Origin: Atopsyche davidsoni
Taxonomy: Eukaryota; Arthropoda; Insecta; Trichoptera; Hydrobiosidae
NCBI GenBank assembly: GCA_022113835.1
Contig: JAILWY010000005.1
Location: 3,118,501-3,182,500 of the forward strand
DNA: 64,000 nt
Reading direction: 5' to 3'
Shown here piece after piece: positions 1 to 10,600 of this stretch. A program made the translations under genes and the position numbers. How positions within the stretch are numbered: the stretch's first letter is position 1; each line of letters starts with the position of its first letter. A model generated the notes under the pieces. The model searched no databases and had not been told where the DNA came from. It was given only the letters and a program-made list of their open reading frames with translations.

Positions 1-508
1 CGTACTTATTATGCCAATTACGGTTAAGAGTTTCTTACTTAAATAAATACAATTTTTTAGAGAAAAATTTTGGGATCAACACATACTTAATGCATTTATT
101 TATATTTCAGAATGATGAGTATGTATTGTTAGAATAACACGAACGCTTTCTTATTGGGTTTTTTCACAAAAAATGAAAAAAAAAATACCCAAACAAATAA
201 AATCAATTAACTCCCCCGGCACTAGGAACGTCTCGGGGAGAGCTGGAAGCTTTCTCCACATTAGCCCCGCAACGGTCAAGCCAAGTTCCCCTTTGTAGGA
301 GCCAACTGCTCGCCGGGCTAACACAATACCAGCAGATAGCATAAATGCAACACAGGATATTGCAGTCCCAGGATTAGACCGACACGCTGCTGGAGATCTG
401 CGACTCCTTGCGTTATGTATTTCATTTGCAGAGTGTTCAGGGGTCGATCCTGAAAGTTACCAACAAAAAAAGTGATATATTTTTTTATTAATATTCAATA
501 TATGCATA
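1..508. other. AT-rich DNA with a GC-richer island, no gene
   Basis: Bases 1-20 recur exactly at 6302-6321, just inside the repeat that carries a tRNA-like unit, so the window may open on a fragment of that repeat. Bases about 205-330 form a GC-richer patch. The reading frames open across it match no protein I recognise. Nothing else is visible. Confidence 0.4.
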
Positions 509-510
509 TA

Positions 511-1007
511 CAGTAATACCCCGCGTACGTTTCGGAAAAAATCGCTAACGACCTAACAAGTTTATAATATCTTTACTTGTACTAGTTCTTAACCGCTCTC
601 TTATAAGTAAATATATTTTTATACGATTAGTGACATCACAAATATATACAGTAATACCCCGCTTTACGCGAGGGATACGTTTCGGGAAAAATCGCGTTGA
701 GTAAAATTCGCGTATATCGAGGTTTACGATTAAACATACATACATACTCAATACTTAATACAAAAAAAATACGAATCATTTGAATCAATCATTTTAGGTA
801 GCGTTTTTTTTGGGTAGCGTTTCTTTTACGTTCTTGTAAAATACGTTCATAACACCCAACGCTATTTTTAATTGTTAAGAGAAGTCAACGACTACATTAT
901 GTTAATACACATTCTTAAAATATGAAATTCGCGTAATGCAAGGCATTTTAACGCGAAATTTGAAATTCGCGTTATAGTGAAACCGAACATAACGCGAGGT
1001 ATTACTG
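511..1007. mobile_element. pogo/Tigger-like miniature element, copy 1, with a doubled left end
   Basis: The right end reads GGTATTACTG followed by TA (stop of element at 1007). An inverted match, CAGTAATACCCCGC, preceded by TA, starts at 511 and again at 649. CAG-type ends flanked by TA are typical of the Tc1/mariner-Tigger (pogo) group. The interior is rich in TTCGCG-type subterminal repeats. The block 548-1007 is repeated at 39841-40322, including the stretch left of the second inner end. The unit that moved therefore probably began at 511, or an element landed in another copy. It has no transposase, so it would depend on an enzyme supplied elsewhere. The minus-strand frame at 545-751 is only a translation of these ends. 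Confidence 0.7.
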
Positions 1008-1009
1008 TA

Positions 1010-1300
1010 TACTAAAATAGTTTGATTGGTAAGATGCCCATTTTATACACAAAAATGCATATAATCTTTTAAAAAATTGAAGACCTGCAATTCCTTGTTC
1101 TATGTACATTTTAGCTGAATCTATGGGGGTTGGTATTGGAAGTAACAAAGTACGAAAGTATAAAGGACAAAAGTACATTTTGTGATAATAAATTTAAAGT
1201 ATGTTCTTATTACCTAAATAAACTATTTCTAAATAGTTACGTTTAACTTAAGTGAAATAACTACTAATGAGAAATTAATTCTGACATTAAGCTTAATCTA
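1010..1300. other. AT-rich spacer
   Basis: No repeat, RNA or coding signal is visible. Confidence 0.3.
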
Positions 1301-1416
1301 GTTGATATGGTATCGATTGATGAAAAGGAGGGGAAAAAATCTGTTTCAGTTCACTCACGTCTGAATTTAGCCGAGGCTTTATTCTTTTCTCTTATTGAAT
1401 TACTAATACAATTTAC

Positions 1417-1617
1417 ATGTATTTCTATTGTGACTTTTTGTACGAGGTGTCCAGTAATGTATGCATCTACTCGCGTTTGTACTGTGAATTTCAAGCAGAC
1501 ATTGGACATTACCATGTCGTGTACAAAGAGACAATGGTGGAACTCTATGAGGTTTTTGAACTCTACAACGCATATTGTCACTTTTATGCTAAGCATGGAC
1601 TTGAAAATAACATTTAA
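1417..1617 (+). other. coding-like segment of unknown origin
   Basis: This frame stays open from a TGA near 1396 to a TAA at 1615-1617. From the tyrosine-glutamate pair near 1438 onward about a third of codons begin with G, far above the local base composition, and the product is rich in Tyr, Glu and His (for example ELYEVFELYNAYCHFYAKHG). A TACTAAT branch-point-like word at about 1400, followed by a pyrimidine-rich stretch and AG, would suit a splice acceptor just before it. A longer overlapping plus frame (1307-1669) and a minus frame (1351-1623) are also open but show less codon bias. I do not recognise the protein. It could be an exon, a decayed transposon fragment or chance. Confidence 0.25.
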
Positions 1618-1674
1618 AACCAAGAGAAGTCTTATTGATAAAAATAAGTACCTATGCGTCTACAAATAGTTTAA

Positions 1675-2215
1675 GTGGTCTCTATATTTTATTATATATA
1701 TTTTAATAAACTACTAAAAGCACAGAGGAGTGCATTTACTAATGTATATTTTTTTTCATGAGAAAAATTTAAAACCTATTATATGCTTATGTTCTATTAC
1801 AATAAAAATATATTATACTAAAAATCAGTTATATAATAGCATATAAAAACATTTTCTATTAATCTAAATTAAAAGTAAATATTAAGCTAAAAAAAATAGG
1901 CCTGCAATAGTAGAAATAGCAAATTTGTTTATAATGGAATATAAATACTTTATTTTGTTTATTTAAATTATGTCAATTATTTGTAAATTAAACGTACCAT
2001 TGGTTTGTTAATACATTATTTGAAAAGTCCAAACATGGGACAATGTTCATATTTAAAAAACATAATCTCAAAACTTTTCTTGCTGATAATTTTTTTAGTA
2101 ACGCTTATAATTATTATTTAATTCTATTATTTTAAAAATATGCTTATGCTTTGCATGTGCACATATAAATGATCTTTATGGTTTTATTATATATAAACGA
2201 TAAATTTAATTAAAA
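1675..2215. other. AT-rich spacer
   Basis: Very AT-rich sequence with no feature I can support. Confidence 0.3.
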
Positions 2216-2224
2216 ATCTATAAA

Positions 2225-2450
2225 TCCCACGTGTTGCACCAACCCCATCATTGTCTGTACCTCCCCCCCGCAGGTGGCGGGTTGATAATTAATTTAAGAG
2301 GTGGCAGGGGTAGTGTGTACATTTGCATGCAAGCAATAAAGTAAGATCCGCTCAGGTGTTCCCCAGGGACGAGGTGTAAGGATACACGAACTAACGAGAA
2401 GAGAGATCGTCCTTTTGTACCGCTAGCAAGGATCTACATGCTTGCACTTT
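2225..2450. other. GC-richer island
   Basis: It holds a run of C followed by GCAGGTGGCGGG and an evenly mixed sequence to about 2440, unlike the flanks. No reading frame or RNA fold is convincing. It is a candidate conserved non-coding element on composition alone. Confidence 0.25.
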
Positions 2451-5235
2451 TCCAGTTTGAAAATTGAATTTCAGAATTCACTAAGCAAAATACGACGTTT
2501 CAACAACAAACATTGATAAAGAGGAATCCTTTTGAAAAAAAAATTAAATGGGTATTTAGAAAAATCAACGTTCATAAATCCGAATTCAACACACTGAAAT
2601 AAGTTTTGGCCAAACTGCGTATTTTTTGATATCAAAGAATTCTTGGTAAGTACACTAAAAAAGGTAAAGCTTAAAAGTACTACAGCTGTCATTCTTAATT
2701 AAAAAAACGTTGTTTTAACTATAATTTAATTCAAACATGCGGTTTATCAAATTGATGCTTTGTTGAGCTATTTCAAATTCAACAAAATCGTTGTTTTATT
2801 TAGAAGTTATATAAAAATAATATTAGCTTTTTTTGTGTTTTTTATTGTTAACTATTTTAATTCAATAACAAAAATCTCAATTTGTTCATATAAATAAACC
2901 AAATGATTGAATCTGTTTTTTTTTTCCTAATGGCATTATAAAACTGATAAAGTTAATGACAGTGTTGCTTTTGAATGGCAAAACACTTTCACAGAAAAAT
3001 AAAGCAGTATTTTTATCATTGTTTGGATTACTTATGTTTGAAGATTTCCATTACAAAACATTATTAATATAGGCTTTATTTAAAAAATATATATATAAAT
3101 CAAATTTCTAAATTTAATTTTAGTACAACTGTAAAGACTTATAATATAATTAACCAAATTAAATTAAATATATTTAAAGTACCAATCAAATAGGTAGATA
3201 AAAATACAGCTTCCTGTAACAGGAGGTACATTTACAAATTAAAGATTTTAATTAAAACGACGTGAAAGTATCTCTTTGATCCACGTTTCGAACCCGTGAT
3301 CGAAACAAATATCTAAAGTCTAGAGGGTGCTGAAGATGAACTCTCCCTTGTTTCAGTGGTGTTGGATTTAGGGGATGATCTGTTTTAATATTGTAGGGGT
3401 GAAATTCAAAACTCAAAGGACACGATGAATTTAAAAACACTCGTGTTAATGCATACTAAATAAATTATTTGTTTACTTGATTTCCAACGAAGGCAATAAA
3501 AACATCAGCATTTAGATGCAACGCAAGACGATTCAAAGGTATTAAAGATGAAAGAGTGAAATCAAATACTTAAATCAGCTCAGTTGCTTTGATTAATTAG
3601 AATATAGAGATATTTTATTAAGAAAGTACTTGAAAGAATATCAACGAGCTTAGTTTGCAATACTGTACATTACTCTGAATATTTACAGTATACCAAATAC
3701 ACACATATCCATGACCCTAAACTTATTTGTTGATAAGTTAACTTAATATTGCGATTAACATATTTATCATATCTAATTACAGTTACAACGAGAAAATCTT
3801 CATCATAATCCTTGCAGCAATTTACAGTCGGAAAATGCAAATGCTGAAATCTGCACATTTCTAAACTGCGAAAGTTTCCCGCTTAAACAGTTTCAAGTGT
3901 AATTCGGGACGGTTTTATATTCTTTAACTGACTGAATGCATCCCTTGCTCGCTTCGCCAAAACAAAAACAGCCCGGCTCTAAAGAGATTTTCTGAAACTC
4001 CCCGCCAGAGATTCCCAACCCTAATCACTCGAAGCCTTGAAGTGTATTTTGAATGATAATACAAAATACAAAACTATCATAGTTTTTAAAAATAACGTTT
4101 TGCTGTTAACATTAGATGGAATGGCTACTATTAAAATTTATCATTGAGACAGCGAGATGTCTTTCACCATGCAAAGTAATTAAGTTTGACTATGTCTTTA
4201 TAGATCAAAATAAGTCTTACTGTTTTAAATTTTATTGTATGTGAATCCAATTTTGATGCCAAGTTAACTAAGTATTTTATTTATATTTTGAGGATAGTTG
4301 AAGAAACGTAGCCTTTCAATGGCTGCTAGACTAGACGTGGCGAAGTTTCAATCGCAGGGAAGAGCGTCCATGTAGCGTAAATGTTTCTTTACCACTGTAA
4401 TAGTATTGCTTGGGTTTTGAAAACCACTGCACGGTATTTTAAATGGGCACTGGCAATTAATTACTAACCATTCTTATAAATTAAATTTAGTTAAAATACT
4501 GTATCACAATTCATTGATCGGAATATTCTCCGTCATAGTACTTAAAATAAAATGGATCTAATTTAAAATTAACCAGCAGTGTAAGTTTCATATCAGTTTA
4601 AAAATTTGGTAAATAATTATTGAAATCAAGTTTATAAATTTGTGAATGTGAATACTTTTTTGTAAATTTTTTTAATCATATTTTTATATAAAGAATGCAC
4701 TATTTTTCTATAGAATGATATATTTTTTATATACTGATATTTTTATTAATCTTCACGTTGTTTTTTAATACGAATAATGTCAAAATTTTCCTGCAAGTAC
4801 ATTGAGGTAAAGGAAGACTAGAGTAGTCCCAAAACTTCAGAAGTACTGTGCCGAGATACAAAACACCAAAAACCACAGTCGGGCTGAGTTTCAGGTTCCT
4901 TTTCTCTACTTTCAGGGGATGCTTTTAATTGTTAGGCTAGTTGCTCCATACAAGCTTTTTATGAGCTCTGAGAGAAAATTTAAAAGAACTGTACCATTGA
5001 ATCATTTCCAACTCTTTAAATAAAACGCATCTGTTTGTATTCATTTACTTTACATCAGAAAATTGAAACTCATTTATATATATCAATATAAATTAATTAT
5101 AACATTAAATTCTGCACGTGGCTTTTAATAGATTTGACTGCGATATTTATTTATAATATATATTTTAATTGTATTAAATAATCACGACCATCAGGTAAAT
5201 CTACCTGACAGATGCGTTATAATTAATTAAGAAAT
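2450..5235. other. AT-rich intergenic or intronic DNA
   Basis: Only short chance frames occur (for example minus 2471-2692 and 3252-3440). A word at about 3283-3293 resembles a tRNA B box on the minus strand, but no A box lies at the right distance. Bases 3950-4040 are slightly GC-richer. Nothing else is supported. Confidence 0.3.
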
Positions 5236-5237
5236 TC

Positions 5238-5360
5238 AATATTTACGAGTACTTGGTGGAATTCCATTTTAATATTTTGGAGTATTGAGATTTCACTCTG
5301 TTTGATAATGCCAACGAACGAACGAACTTGTGGAAAACCACCAAGTATTTTACTCAAAAA
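5238..5360 (+). repeat. family 2 repeat (Penelope-like, hammerhead type), truncated copy
   Basis: It shares the ACTTGGTGGAATTCCATTTT block and the CACTCTGTTTGATAATGCCAAC region with copies at 8925-9150, 19250-19445 and 48305-48470. The hammerhead-like core TTGATAA at 5302-5308 and the first strand of stem II are present. The second strand and the GAAAC box are gone, replaced by three GAAC units (5315-5326). This copy cannot form the ribozyme. Confidence 0.6.
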
Positions 5361-6110
5361 TATTATAATTTATTCTTTTTTTAACAAATTACTTACATTG
5401 TAGAATTTCTACCATTTAAACTAGCGATAAGTCTAAGATAAAAAAAAATATTTTTTCGGTGACATCTAAATAAGTAGATATGATTATTTTATGCCCTAAA
5501 TAAGCGTAACTTTTAATTTTTGTTATTTTCTAGTCTCACTGAAATTTTAAGCATTTTTACATACAGATTTAATTCATATAAATATTATTTACAAAAATCC
5601 GAACTCTTATCTCAAACGTTTTAATCTCAAAAATACGATGTTAGAATTTATATATCTATTTCATATAAATATGCAATTTTAAAGCACAGTCTTCCTCAGA
5701 TAGGCATACAAGTATTCAAAAAAAAAAAGGTCGATAACAGCCAAGAGTGCTGCCAACCGTCTCATTGTTTGTATGCAATCCCCGAATAATACATGCGGCC
5801 TCACATGCAAAGGAACCCTGATGTATGGCCCTGCCACAATTTCACGCTCGCCTAACAAATCAAAACACGAGAAAATCAAGACAAATCGTTATGTGTTTTA
5901 ACCTTTGCCTCTGTCGGAGGAGGGAGTCTCAAGGATACAGTCTCGTCTTTCATGCTACACAAGTAAACACGAGTACACTGTCTAGGTGCAGCGTGCCCAG
6001 GGGTGGGGGAGGATTTCTGCCATCAGCGTATATCAGTGGTTTACAAAGTTACTGTGCAAAATTATTACCCCAAAGACAAAGCCAAGTCATCCAAAGTATT
6101 TTTTTAAAAA
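5360..6110. other. AT-rich DNA with a mixed-composition patch
   Basis: Bases 5750-6010 are less AT-rich and hold overlapping open frames on both strands (plus 5825-6151, minus 5679-5879), none with a recognisable protein. No repeat relationship was noticed. Confidence 0.3.
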
Positions 6111-6114
6111 TTAA

Positions 6115-6400
6115 AAAAGTTACATTTTTTCAAATATTGAAAATTGATTAAAGAAACTATTATATCATCGTGATTTGTGTGGAATTTGAACCCACATCCC
6201 CAAGCTTACGTGGCCGGTGCATTACCAATTATACCAACGAATCACTAGTACTAAACAAGAATTTTTAACACTTTAACAATCATATCCTATAAATGAAACA
6301 ACGTACTTATTATGCCAATTAAATATCAATCAAACCTGTATAGGCAAAATCGTACTAATCGGACGGTCTTCACAAAAATCAATAATATATTAAAAAAGGT
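6115..6400. repeat. dispersed repeat carrying a tRNA-like unit
   Basis: Two blocks of this segment match the reverse complement of 47702-47861. The left block (6121-6178) contains a conserved TTCAAATATTGAAAA and CGTGATTTGT. The right block (6302-6395) contains CCTGTATAGGCAAAATCGTA and GACGGTCTTCACAAA. The roughly 120 bases between them, including most of the tRNA-like unit, are absent from the other copy. The repeat is therefore larger than its tRNA domain. No coding capacity is seen. Confidence 0.7.
6172..6243 (-). ncRNA. tRNA-like cloverleaf (SINE head or tRNA pseudogene)
   Basis: Read on the minus strand, exactly 72 nt fold as a tRNA. The 7-bp acceptor stem has one C-A mismatch. The 4-bp D stem has A14, G18, G19 and A21 in place. 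A 5-bp anticodon stem carries one wobble and one mismatch. The 5-bp T stem closes a TTCAAAT loop, and the discriminator base is A. The internal RNA polymerase III B box reads GGTTCAAATTCC. The anticodon position would be CGT, but base 33 is A rather than the near-universal U, which with the stem defects argues against a working tRNA. Its position inside a dispersed repeat suggests a tRNA-derived SINE module. Confidence 0.65.
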
Positions 6401-8450
6401 AGTTTTAATTTTTTTTTTGGGATATAAAACATATAATAATAAATTTATAAGCTATATCTGTATTAAAAAAAAAAAAAAAACATTTATTGGCTATAGTTGC
6501 ATCACGTTTTTTATATAAACAAATGATGTAAAAATTATTTCAATGTAGATATCAAGTATTAACGAGTTCATATATTTAACATCTACTAAGCGTCGAACTT
6601 GAAGGTTTCATTGATCATGCATTGTTTTCCAAATAATCAAGGTTTTCTTAAATATTTGTATAAATATTTTTTTATATAATTTATTCAAAAATATTTTGTT
6701 TACACGTTTAAATATGAAAAAAACGACACTGCATGTGATTTGATAGTTGTTTCAAAGGCACTCGTGGATTTTACACAATAGCACTGTGAAACTCTTTATG
6801 TGCATATATTGTGTATCCGATATAATTGAGTCCATCCCCTTTCACGTAGAAAAGTTGGGAAAGGCTGAGGGTGAGGGGTGCACACAGCACAGGGCGCAGG
6901 AGGCATGGCTCCACCCTAATGAATACGTTATCTCACCCCTACTGTAGCAAGACCCTGTACTGATACTGGGCGATGCGAATTCTGCCCAACACGGCTGCAA
7001 GGGTAGATTCTGATGAATCTACTAAAAAGTATTGAATGTAATTAAGAACTACACTTTCATCACTTCTATTATACGTATACTTGTGAATCAATAAAATTGA
7101 GATTTAATTCTATTAATAAAACGAATTCACAGACTTGTAAATTGTAGTACAACAATGTTATATATTTTAAATAACTATTTATGATGATTGTACAATTCGT
7201 AAAACATATTAAACTACAAGCACATATATTATAAAAAAATTGATACAAATGAAAATAATGAATAAAGCAGTCGTCACGAAACAATAAAAAATTTATTATT
7301 ATAAATCAAAAATTTGATTTGTGTGAACTGAATTATTTAAATACTTGATATTTCTACATGTTTATTTTCGAAAAGACAGGTCTCGCCAGCAGACTTGGCT
7401 TGGCACGACTCTGACAGGTAGAACGTGTTATTTCGTTAACTTTTTTCTGTTGTATTCCACGACCTCTTGGTTTGTTGAGGATATTTAAAATAATTTACTC
7501 TTAACAGACACAATTTATTGTTAAAAAAATCAAATAAAAGATACCATATTAAATTCAGTTTGACTGCAATTGAATGGCTGGACGATTACCACAAATATTA
7601 AAAAAAAAATTCAAATGAATTTTGTTAGTTTATAAATTAGAAGTTATTTATGGTTTCTCTATAATTCAGTTATTAATGTGATACCTTTGGAATACAATAG
7701 AAACCCTTAAGATGACGAGAGCTCCACGCCTTTAGACAATGACATTTACTTTGAAAAGCGATTATATTTCAACGCGGTGCATATAAATTCCTGTCTAAAA
7801 TTCGACGTAGATATATCCAAGAATTATTTCTGCCTGTAAGCATTCTCCTCTGATGCGGTTTCGTCTTATTTCATGCGATAATTATAAGAGTTGCACTGTG
7901 GCAATGCAAACAATGAGTGCAGTGAAGTGTGAGCAATGCAACAGTAGACAAGGGATTATGCTATTGTAATATCTATCATATTTGATGAATTCATTATTTA
8001 CTATTCATACGAATATCAAACCATGATCTTTACTTTTTTTTTAAACACAGCGTTAATTATTTTTAAACTAAAATTATCATGTGAAAAAAAAACTATTTTT
8101 TATAAAGCATTAAAAACTTGATTGAATATTTATCAAATTTCAAAACCCATCATAGTACAATGCAATTATTTGCTATAGTGATACAATAAACATCCAGTTT
8201 GTATTTTGTTAAGATATATACAATTATTATATTAGATTCACAATTAGCCATCATCAAATCAATCACTTCAGGATTAAAATAAACATAAGTGATGTTTGAA
8301 TCAACTTTCTTTCAGACTTATAAATGCATAGCTATAAAGCTCATGATGTAACCTGAAATATTTATAGAATCCCTAGGAGAAAAAAAATATTTTTTGTAAA
8401 GCTGAGCTATAGCCGAATATTTCACGAACCCTCAGATATTTTTTAAGGGC
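6400..8450. other. AT-rich DNA with small mixed patches
   Basis: Mixed-composition patches lie at about 6830-6990, 7375-7420 and 7890-7950; the last contains an ACAATGAG word of Sox type. No gene or repeat is supported. Confidence 0.3.
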
Positions 8451-8459
8451 AATTTTTTA

Positions 8460-8700
8460 AGACATTCGGGAATCGCGAGTCCCCCGAAACGCAGAGACAT
8501 CTTGACAATGTGAAAAATCACACTTCATAATTCTGACACTAGAACCTGTCACTAACACATCTCGGCGCGTGACGTCACGAGGATCCATGAACGGAGCTAA
8601 TGCTCTAAGCAACATATTTTTGTCTTTCGCTGGAAGATATGACAGCACATCCATCAAGGCTCGGTAGATGCATCGTCTTGCCTTTCCAGAGTTGGATTAT
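8460..8700. promoter_or_regulatory. candidate regulatory island with a CRE palindrome
   Basis: A GC-richer island whose centre is GTGACGTCAC; the perfect CREB/ATF-type word TGACGTCA is at 8570-8577. A minus-strand frame (8457-8657) is open across it but is not recognisable. The regulatory role is inferred from composition and the motif only. Confidence 0.3.
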
Positions 8701-8924
8701 TGTTCTCCTCTGCGGGTGTTTTCGTTATTTTTTTTTTTGTTCGTTTTAGTCGCTGCATAGAATTTTGAAGAGAATACTTAATATGATATCTTTGAAGTCG
8801 CTAGGGAGTAGAGGCAAAAGTTTAAGAACAAACGTATACCAGATATGTGCACACAAGAACTAAATACGACTGCTTTTATTCTTTGAGTCATTGTCAATGT
8901 TTCCAGTTTGAGAATATAAAGTTA

Positions 8925-9150
8925 TTTAGAAATTCAATATTTTAGACAGAGAATACTTGGTGGAAATCCATTTTAATATTTCAAATTATAAGTAAAATAC
9001 TTGAGTGATTTTTCCACGTTTAGATTATTATATCAAATTTCACTCTGTTTAATAATGTTATGGTGAAAAGTTGGCGAAACCGGTCACCAATAAAAATGGA
9101 AAAATCACTCAAGTATTTTAATAATTATATAAAATATTAAGATACCTTAC
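8925..9150 (+). repeat. family 2 repeat (Penelope-like), palindromic copy
   Basis: The arms AAATACTTGAGTGATTTTTCC (about 8994) and its inverse (about 9097-9119) surround a hammerhead-like motif at 9047-9090. The GAAAC, CG, GTC stretch (9076-9085) is intact. The core has TTAATAA in place of TTGATAA, losing the invariant G5, and stem II survives only through G-U pairs. This copy is probably catalytically dead. Confidence 0.6.
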
Positions 9151-9477
9151 TATATTTAGAAAACTTGGTGAAATTCAATTTGACATTTATTTAGAAACCT
9201 TTACGGATTCGATTTTATACTTGGTTGGATTCAATGTAAATTCATCAAATATACTAAATTGAAAAATATTTAATTTCTAAAAAAACGTAGAAAGTTTCAA
9301 TGTAATTACAGATTTATGTATTTAAGAAAACCAACACACATTCGGGTAAAACGCTAGTATGAAAATGTCGAAAACATGAAATAAAACTTTTCATAATTTA
9401 ATTAGCTACAAAATTTTGGAGTTTTTACCTGAAGAATTATATTGAAAAAAAAAATGAGGAAATAATAAAAAAATACA

Positions 9478-9715
9478 TCAAGCTGCCTTGAAAAAATCTT
9501 CTAAGACATCATCCAAGTTCCTGATCTTTGGAAGAAGTTCCCAGGCTTTTCTGAAGATCATAAGCCGACTTGAGAACTGTTCGCCGCTCCTTCCATCAGC
9601 AGATTTTCTTATGAAAAACAAGACATCAAAAGCTCTCGAGACATATATAAGAAACAAGAAAAAGTCTCTGAGAAGGTTTACGGATAATGTCAAAAAATTA
9701 CCAAGTAAATTCTAG
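9478..9715. other. coding-like patch open on both strands
   Basis: A less AT-rich patch is open as 9488-9715 on plus and 9478-9693 on minus. The minus reading ends in a helical, charged stretch (KAWELLPKIRNLDDVLEDFF) that looks more protein-like than the basic plus reading. I recognise neither. It may be a fragment of a transposon gene or an exon. Confidence 0.2.
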
Positions 9716-9719
9716 ATCA

Positions 9720-10080
9720 ATATTTGATATCATGCCAAAATGTGATAAACATTAAAAGCCATTCAATGTGAAGTGTTTTCATTGTATCGCATAAACATAA
9801 AAAAAAATCAAATAATATAGTTTAATATAATGCATCGTACTCGTACCCATAGGACACAATAAGAGGCGTTGGAGATTACACTAGAAAAATATTTAATAAC
9901 ATTGAATTGTGTAGTCATTCTCAAAAGAAGACGCTCGTAAAACCCACAAGGTCTGCTTTTATTCCAGAAAATGGCGAATTATAATAAGTTAAAGTCTCGT
10001 ATCTCGAAAGCGCAATATCGTATATGATTTATAATATAAATATGTAAGTGAGCAGACGTGGCGTTATATAGAGAATCAAG
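9720..10080. other. AT-rich spacer
   Basis: Nothing is visible apart from AT-rich sequence. Confidence 0.3.
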
Positions 10081-10084
10081 AAAA

Positions 10085-10300
10085 CACATTCACCTGCGCA
10101 CGTTTATTTCCAGCCTCAGTGGCGGCGCGGCACTTGCGATGTTAATGTTATTTATTTATGCAAATTAATTTCCACCGGCACTCACGGAGCGCCACTGGGC
10201 CGTGAAATTAAGAATACCTAAAAATAATACCGCGCGCCTTCAAGGCGCAACTCGATACACGGGAGACTTGTTATTTTTATTATTTATTTGCCGCAGTAAA
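10085..10300. promoter_or_regulatory. candidate regulatory island with an octamer
   Basis: A GC-richer block contains a perfect POU octamer ATGCAAAT (10158-10165) beside TTAATTT homeodomain-type words and several GCGCC-type runs. The look is that of an insect developmental enhancer. That reading is inference. Confidence 0.3.
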
Positions 10301-10427
10301 GAGTATATTTGATATTTAAATTTTACAACGAATTAAACTTAAAATCATATCTGAACTCAATACTATTAGAGTTTAAATCTTGTAGAATTTTCTCAAACCT
10401 AAAAAATACAATGCCTGGAATCAAACA

Positions 10428-10600
10428 TATAGTATTAGTTTAGTCATGCATCTGATGATGACCCGGTCATTGGGTCGAAACTCGTTATGCAAATAATTTC
10501 AATAAACTCAAAAGTGAAGACAAAAATACTATAATTATATATTATAATAATGGATCTTCACCACTCAAATACCCTGTCCCTCAACAATACTCAACTATAG
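10428..10600 (+). repeat. family 1 repeat (Penelope-like end)
   Basis: It shares GTCGAAACT, the stretch AATAAACTC.AAGTGAAGAC and the terminal CTTGTCCCTCAACAA-type block with copies at 16070, 31128, 35005 and 45990. A hammerhead-like motif lies at its left end. No reverse transcriptase is present. Confidence 0.7.
10447..10491 (+). ncRNA. hammerhead-ribozyme-like motif, family 1 copy 1
   Basis: In order: stem I strand TGCAT (10447-10451), core CTGATGA (10452-10458), one extra T, stem II GACCC/GGGTC (10460-10464 with 10472-10476) closed by 7 nt, GAAAC (10477-10481), TC, GTT (10484-10486), and ATGCA pairing back to TGCAT. This is the type I hammerhead layout with a 2-bp stem III (AC/GT) and H17 = U. 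Small variants with little stem III are known from Penelope-like elements, where they can cleave as dimers. The extra base after A9 deviates from the classic core. Confidence 0.6.

Noticed and set aside
545..751. Minus-strand frame with a close relative at 39840-40046, suggesting a conserved small protein
   Set aside because: Both frames lie inside the Tigger-like repeat and are translations of its ends; the similarity is repeat identity, not protein conservation.
1120..1140. CTATGGGGGTTGGT shared with 25636-25650 as a dispersed repeat
   Set aside because: Only 14 bases match and the flanks differ; chance is likely.
1307..1669. 120-codon plus-strand frame, among the longest in the window
   Set aside because: Weak codon structure; the shorter frame at 1417-1617 fits coding DNA better, and no protein is recognised for this one.
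3270..3330. Minus-strand GGGTTCGAAACGTG as a tRNA T-arm
   Set aside because: No A box or acceptor stem at the right distance.
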